Assembly: GCF_042686175.1 (NCBI RefSeq)
Contig: NZ_JBHUOR010000135.1
Span: forward strand, 1 to 54,480
DNA: 54,480 bases
Source: Kurthia populi
GTDB taxonomy: Bacteria > Bacillota > Bacilli > Bacillales_A > Planococcaceae
Reading direction: 5' to 3'
The number at the start of each line of letters is the position of its first letter. Position 1 is the stretch's first letter. Below the pieces are notes generated by a model, which worked only from the letters and a program-made list of their open reading frames with translations, ran no database searches and was not told the DNA's origin. The translations under genes were made by a program, and so were the position numbers. This document shows positions 50,633-54,480 of the stretch, in pieces.

Positions 50633-51610
50633 ATGGCTGAACTACTAAAAAATTTCTTTTTAACACTATCAAATAATCGTACGCTAAATGCAGGGGCACA
50701 AAAATTTGGATTGAAATTAGGTGCACAATCTGTCGTGGCGGGGACAAATATTGACGAGGCAATCGAGACGATTCGTCATTTGAATGAGCAAGGCATCGAA
50801 GCAACAATTGATAATTTAGGGGAATTTGTACATGACCGCGCTGAAGCAACAGCAGCAAAAGAGCAAATTTTAGCAGTCGTAGAAGCGATTCATGCGAGTG
50901 GTGTTCAATCCCATATTTCAATTAAGCCATCACAGGTGGGTCTGGATATTGATTATGATTTTTGCTTAGAGAATGTATTAGAAATTGCTGAAAAAGCGTA
51001 TGAGTATGGTATTTTTATTAACTTAGATCAAGAAAATTATTCACGCTTACATCCGACATTTTCGATTTTAGAAGCGGTCCATGCCAAATACCCAGGTATC
51101 GTTGGTACAGTAATTCAAGCGTATTTCCACGAGGCGATGGATAATTTAGAAAAATACAGTGATTATCGATTACGCATTGTAAAGGGTGCGTATAAGGAGC
51201 CAGCAGATGTGGCCTATACAGACAAGGCAGACATCGATGCAAACTATGTAAAACTTTTAGAATATAGTTTACTGCATGCAAAATATACATCGGTTGCGAC
51301 ACATGATCATACGATTATTGCGCATATTAAAAAATTTGTTAAAGAGCATGATATTTCGAATGATAAATTTGAATTCCAAATGCTCTATGGCTTCCGTTCA
51401 GATATGCAAAAGGAATTGGCAAAAGAAGGGTATCACTTCACAACATATGTACCGTTTGGCGAAGATTGGTACGGCTACTTTATGCGCCGTCTAGCAGAGC
51501 GTCCACAAAATTTAGCGCTTGTAACGAAGCAAGTGTTCAACAAAAAAACAAATACGCTACTCGGTTTAGCAGCAGGGGCTTTCTTAATCGGTCGCCTTTC
51601 AAAACGTTAA
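50633..51610 (+). CDS. putB: Proline dehydrogenase
   Basis: The 325-residue monofunctional proline dehydrogenase has a TIM barrel with IDNLGEFVHDRAEA, HISIKPSQVGLDID, GIFINLDQENYS, RIVKGAYKEP, VATHDH, FEFQMLYGFR and the C-terminal YVPFGEDWYGYFMRRLAERP that binds FAD and substrate. It oxidises proline to pyrroline-5-carboxylate at the membrane face. AAGGGGG lies upstream. It forms a catabolic pair with the next gene, though each has its own spacing and a terminator lies between. Confidence 0.94.
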   Translation: MAELLKNFFLTLSNNRTLNAGAQKFGLKLGAQSVVAGTNIDEAIETIRHLNEQGIEATIDNLGEFVHDRAEATAAKEQILAVVEAIHASGVQSHISIKPSQVGLDIDYDFCLENVLEIAEKAYEYGIFINLDQENYSRLHPTFSILEAVHAKYPGIVGTVIQAYFHEAMDNLEKYSDYRLRIVKGAYKEPADVAYTDKADIDANYVKLLEYSLLHAKYTSVATHDHTIIAHIKKFVKEHDISNDKFEFQMLYGFRSDMQKELAKEGYHFTTYVPFGEDWYGYFMRRLAERPQNLALVTKQVFNKKTNTLLGLAAGAFLIGRLSKR

Positions 51611-51616
51611 AACATG

Positions 51617-51654
51617 AAAGAAGTCAGGGAATGGATTCCTTGGCTTCTTTTTTA
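51617..51654 (+). terminator. Rho-independent terminator between putB and putC
   Basis: AAAGAAG...CTTCTTT with inner GGAAT/ATTCC pairs and a T6 tail. It suggests partial separation of the two genes. Confidence 0.8.
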
Positions 51655-51805
51655 TGCGTAAATGTTGTTTGGGGTAATTAAATTCTCGAAAAAACAAAAA
51701 AATCGTATAAAACAGTTGCTTTGTAAAATAATTATGCACTATAATAAAAATGTAAAATATAAATGTGCAAAATATTTTGGCACTTTCACCGAGGAGGATT
51801 TATTG

Positions 51806-53371
51806 ATGATTGATGTAAAAAACTTACCAGACTACGTAACAGAACCATTAACAGATTTTTCGAAAGAGGAAAATGTAACGGCTTACAAAGCAGCACTTGA
51901 AAAAGTGAAAGCGACGCTTGGCACAGACTACCCGTTAATTATTGGTGGCGAACGTGTTACAACGGATGGCAAAATTACGTCTTATAACCCAGCGAATAAA
52001 ACACAAGTTGTAGGGACGGTGTCAAAATCAACAAAAGAATTAGCGGAACGTGCGATGCAGGTCGCAGATGCAAAATTCGATGAGTGGAGTAAAACCCCAG
52101 CAGAAGAGCGCGCGGCGATTTTATTACGAGCAGCAGAAATTACGAAGGAACGTCGCCATGAAATGTCAGCGATGATGACGCTAGAAGCAGGCAAGCCATG
52201 GATTGAAGCCGATGCGGATACAGCAGAAGCAATCGACTTTATGGAATATTATGCGCGTCAAATGCTGGAGCTAAAAGATGGCAAGCCAGTCAACTCACGT
52301 GACGGTGAGAAAAATACATTCGAATACCGTTCACTTGGTGTCGGTGTGATCATCTCGCCTTGGAATTTCCCATTTGCGATTATGGCGGGTACAACAGTTG
52401 CAGCTGCAGTTGCAGGGAATACGGTGTTATTAAAACCAGCGTCAACAACGCCAGTGATTGCTTATAAATTCATGGAAATTTTAGAGGAGGCTGGTCTTCC
52501 GGCCGGTGTTGTCAACTACATTCCAGGGCCTGGCGGTGAGGTGGGTGACTACTTAGTTGACCATCCACGTACACGCTTTGTATCCTTCACGGGTTCTCGT
52601 GATGTCGGCTTACGTATTAACGAGCGTGCATCAAAAGTAAATGAAGGTCAAATTTGGATCAAACGTGTCATTGCAGAAATGGGCGGAAAAGATACGATTG
52701 TGGTCGACAAAGAGGCGGATTTAGATTTAGCAGCTGAATCTATTGTGAAATCAGCATTTGGTTTTTCTGGTCAAAAATGTTCAGCATGTTCACGTGCGGT
52801 AATCGTAGAGGATGTGTATGATGAGGTACTTGAAAAAGTGGTGAAATTAACAAATGACTTAACAATCGGAGACCCACAAGACTTCTCAAACTTCATGGCA
52901 ACCGTTATTGATGAGGCTGCATTCAAAAAAATTACAAGCTACTTCGATGTAGCGAAAGAAGAAGGCCGCATCGTTGCCGGTGGGACAGCAGATGATTCAA
53001 CAGGTTACTTTGTCAATCCAACGGTTGTCGCAGATGTTGCACCAAACGCACGCTTAATGCAGGAAGAAATCTTCGGTCCAATCGTTGCTTTCTCAAAAGC
53101 AAAAGATTTTAATGAAGCATTAGACATCGCAAACAACACAGAATACGGCTTAACAGGTGCTGTTATTTCAGACAATGAAGACCATATTGCACAGGCAAAA
53201 CAAGATTTCTTCGTTGGGAACCTATATATCAACCGTGGCTGTACAGGTGCCATCGTTGGCTACCAACCATTTGGTGGCTATAATATGTCCGGCACTTGTT
53301 CAAAAGCAGGTGGCCCAGACTTTATCGGTCTACACCTACAATCAAAATCAATTTCAACTGCATTACGCTAA
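51806..53371 (+). CDS. putC: 1-pyrroline-5-carboxylate dehydrogenase
   Basis: The ATG at 51806 lies 8 nt after AGGAGG; a longer frame from 51662 adds 48 residues that read like non-coding sequence. The 521-residue aldehyde dehydrogenase has ISPWNFPFAIMAG, FTGSRDVG, the catalytic E in AEMGGKD and C in GQKCSACSR, and the C-terminal YQPFGGYNMSGT. It oxidises pyrroline-5-carboxylate to glutamate, the second step of proline breakdown (RocA/PutC type). Confidence 0.94.
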   Translation: MIDVKNLPDYVTEPLTDFSKEENVTAYKAALEKVKATLGTDYPLIIGGERVTTDGKITSYNPANKTQVVGTVSKSTKELAERAMQVADAKFDEWSKTPAEERAAILLRAAEITKERRHEMSAMMTLEAGKPWIEADADTAEAIDFMEYYARQMLELKDGKPVNSRDGEKNTFEYRSLGVGVIISPWNFPFAIMAGTTVAAAVAGNTVLLKPASTTPVIAYKFMEILEEAGLPAGVVNYIPGPGGEVGDYLVDHPRTRFVSFTGSRDVGLRINERASKVNEGQIWIKRVIAEMGGKDTIVVDKEADLDLAAESIVKSAFGFSGQKCSACSRAVIVEDVYDEVLEKVVKLTNDLTIGDPQDFSNFMATVIDEAAFKKITSYFDVAKEEGRIVAGGTADDSTGYFVNPTVVADVAPNARLMQEEIFGPIVAFSKAKDFNEALDIANNTEYGLTGAVISDNEDHIAQAKQDFFVGNLYINRGCTGAIVGYQPFGGYNMSGTCSKAGGPDFIGLHLQSKSISTALR

Positions 53372-53434
53372 TATAATAGAAGAAAGTCCATTTTTTAATC
53401 GATAATGGATGCCAACAATATCGCTTACACGACT

Positions 53435-53471
53435 AAAGAGAACCCGTATGATTCGACGGGTTCTCTTTTTT
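53435..53471 (+). terminator. Rho-independent terminator
   Basis: AAAGAGAACCCGT with its complement ACGGGTTCTCTTT and T-run, after putC. Confidence 0.9.
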
Positions 53472-53511
53472 AATAGTATGACTTGTTGATATTTTTTAGA
53501 ATGCCATTGCG

Positions 53512-53766
53512 TCATATCACCATGCCTTTATTTTTGTAGAAGTAACGAATTTTTTTGTTTTGAAAGGCTGTGGTAGCTATTTTTTTTAAGAAGATAAAAT
53601 GTGTAAATGTTTCGGCGAAATCTTTGCTAACGTTCATTTCAGCGTAAGAATTTACGAATGAAGTATTGTATTTTTTATAAATAGTACTACGGTTTATCGT
53701 GCCGTATTTTTCCCAGTCCTTCATCGTGTTGCCTTTTAAGAATGCCTTACAAAAATGATGTAGCAA
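53512..53766 (-). pseudogene. C-terminal relic of a putative zinc metallopeptidase
   Basis: The 84-codon frame (or 70 codons from the ATG at 53724) contains FVNSYAEMNVSKDFAETFTH followed by a KIRYFYKN end. The SYAxxNxxxDFAETF pattern is typical of the C-terminal part of secreted putative zinc-binding peptidases and lipoproteins of Bacillales, but the HExxH part is absent. A short frame MKKFIATSFL starting at 53779 could be the remains of the signal peptide. The gene has probably lost its middle. Confidence 0.5.
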
Positions 53767-54035
53767 TGAATTTTTTCATATGTTTACTATAGAACCTAAG
53801 CTATTTAGGCTAAAAATAGTAAAATTTTTATGTTGAATACAAGCAAATACTCTATCGTATATAAGTCTATACAATAAATACTAAGTACTTACAGCATATT
53901 TATTATATTTCAAATATGTAAAAATTCTTAAATTTTTAAAAGCAATTGCTTGAATTTTGAGCGATTTGGGAACAATATAAGTATAAGAGCAGTCAAAACT
54001 ACATAGGTAAGGAATCGCTTGAGAGGGGGATGCAA

Positions 54036-54347
54036 ATGCTACTTAGCATATTGATTACAGCAATTACGTTGCTACTTGTCATCCAAATTTTTAGAAAACG
54101 TACAATCATTAAGCAACTTACGCACAAGGAACGTTATTTAGCTCTAACTTCATATTGTGGATTATTTACACTCATGATCATCGGCTATCATTTTCTTGAT
54201 AAGTGGATTATGATCTTAGATGTAACGAAATTTATTCGGAGTGTTGTGTTTTTTGTTTATTGCTTTATTACCGTTTGCTTGATTGCGGTACTTTTAGAGC
54301 GTATGTTACCGAAAAAACTATTATCTGTGTTGATTAAAAAACATTAA
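54036..54347 (+). CDS. Small three-helix membrane protein
   Basis: The ATG at 54036 lies 6 nt after GAGGGGG; an ATG at 54030 abuts it. The 103-residue protein has three membrane helices (about 2-18, 37-57 and 65-90) and a basic C-terminal tail. No family is recognised. It is monocistronic with a terminator downstream. Confidence 0.65.
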   Translation: MLLSILITAITLLLVIQIFRKRTIIKQLTHKERYLALTSYCGLFTLMIIGYHFLDKWIMILDVTKFIRSVVFFVYCFITVCLIAVLLERMLPKKLLSVLIKKH

Positions 54348-54375
54348 AGCGGAATGCTTTCTATCATAGTGAAAC

Positions 54376-54418
54376 GAAGGTGATGTCGAATTTGACATCA
54401 CCTTCTCTATTTTTATGT
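54376..54418 (+). terminator. Rho-independent terminator
   Basis: A 12-bp perfect stem GAAGGTGATGTC/GACATCACCTTC followed by a T-rich stretch. Confidence 0.75.
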
Positions 54419-54480
54419 ATAAATTGGGAATTACCATTCCCGTATTGCGTACTTTCTTAAGTTTATCGCCATTAATGCAA

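Overview
The window looks like a chromosome segment of a low-GC, endospore-former-type Gram-positive bacterium of the Bacillales. The best guess is the Lysinibacillus/Solibacillus group of the Caryophanaceae; this is inferred from gene content and style, not from a marker gene. Supporting signs are strong AGGAGG-type ribosome binding sites, AT-rich codon use, Rho-independent terminators between almost every transcription unit, T-box and S-box (SAM) leaders, a SigB-type sigma factor and a yrkEFHI-like persulfide operon. No rRNA, tRNA, CRISPR array, transposase or phage gene was seen.

Layout. 0-5.5 kb: small hypothetical and membrane genes, then a LytTR regulator / DUF3021 / ABC-2 transporter operon. 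5.5-12.8 kb (minus): a five-gene exopolysaccharide operon with a lipoprotein deacetylase with two NodB-like halves, a PilZ-fused processive glycosyltransferase, a second deacetylase split by a frameshift, a GH18-like hydrolase and a nucleotide-sugar dehydrogenase. 13-18 kb: a LysR/DMT-exporter pair, an ECF sigma factor with a zinc-ribbon membrane protein, a DUF1284 protein, and a methionine T-box leader whose methionyl-tRNA synthetase gene is cut down to about 17 codons. 18-22 kb: an orphan sigB and the yrkEFHI-like operon behind a promoter with an embedded palindromic operator. 22-26 kb: GDPD phosphodiesterase, McrB-McrC restriction pair, YitT-family protein. 26-30.4 kb: S-box-controlled metN-metI-metQ plus an M20 amidohydrolase. 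30.5-35.8 kb: chemoreceptor, YdcF-like protein, brnQ behind an isoleucine T-box-like leader, and a secreted lysine-rich protein. 35.8-39.4 kb: a 1194-residue protein joining a beta-helix to two CbxX/CfqX AAA+ domains. 39.5-41.8 kb: an AAC(6')-like acetyltransferase and two small accessory genes, one frameshifted. 41.8-48.7 kb: alaR-alaT, tatD, a DUF3243 protein, a DUF2087 regulator and several unknowns. 48.7-53.4 kb: CoA-disulfide/persulfide reductase, then putB-putC proline catabolism. 53.5-54.5 kb: a peptidase relic and a small membrane protein.

Functional links. Genes at 19.2-21.8 kb and 48.7-50.4 kb share a palindrome of the form ATACC-N5-RGGTAW and probably form one persulfide-responsive regulon under an unseen CsoR/CstR-type repressor. 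Methionine supply appears twice as an RNA-controlled unit: the S-box metNIQ operon and the T-box left in front of the metS relic. The exopolysaccharide operon encodes the parts expected for making, deacetylating, trimming and oxidising a hexosamine-type polymer, with a PilZ domain suggesting cyclic-di-GMP control.

At least six loci are broken: two in-frame stops, two frameshifts, one double truncation junction and one peptidase remnant. This points either to real gene decay or, for the single-base cases, to sequence errors.
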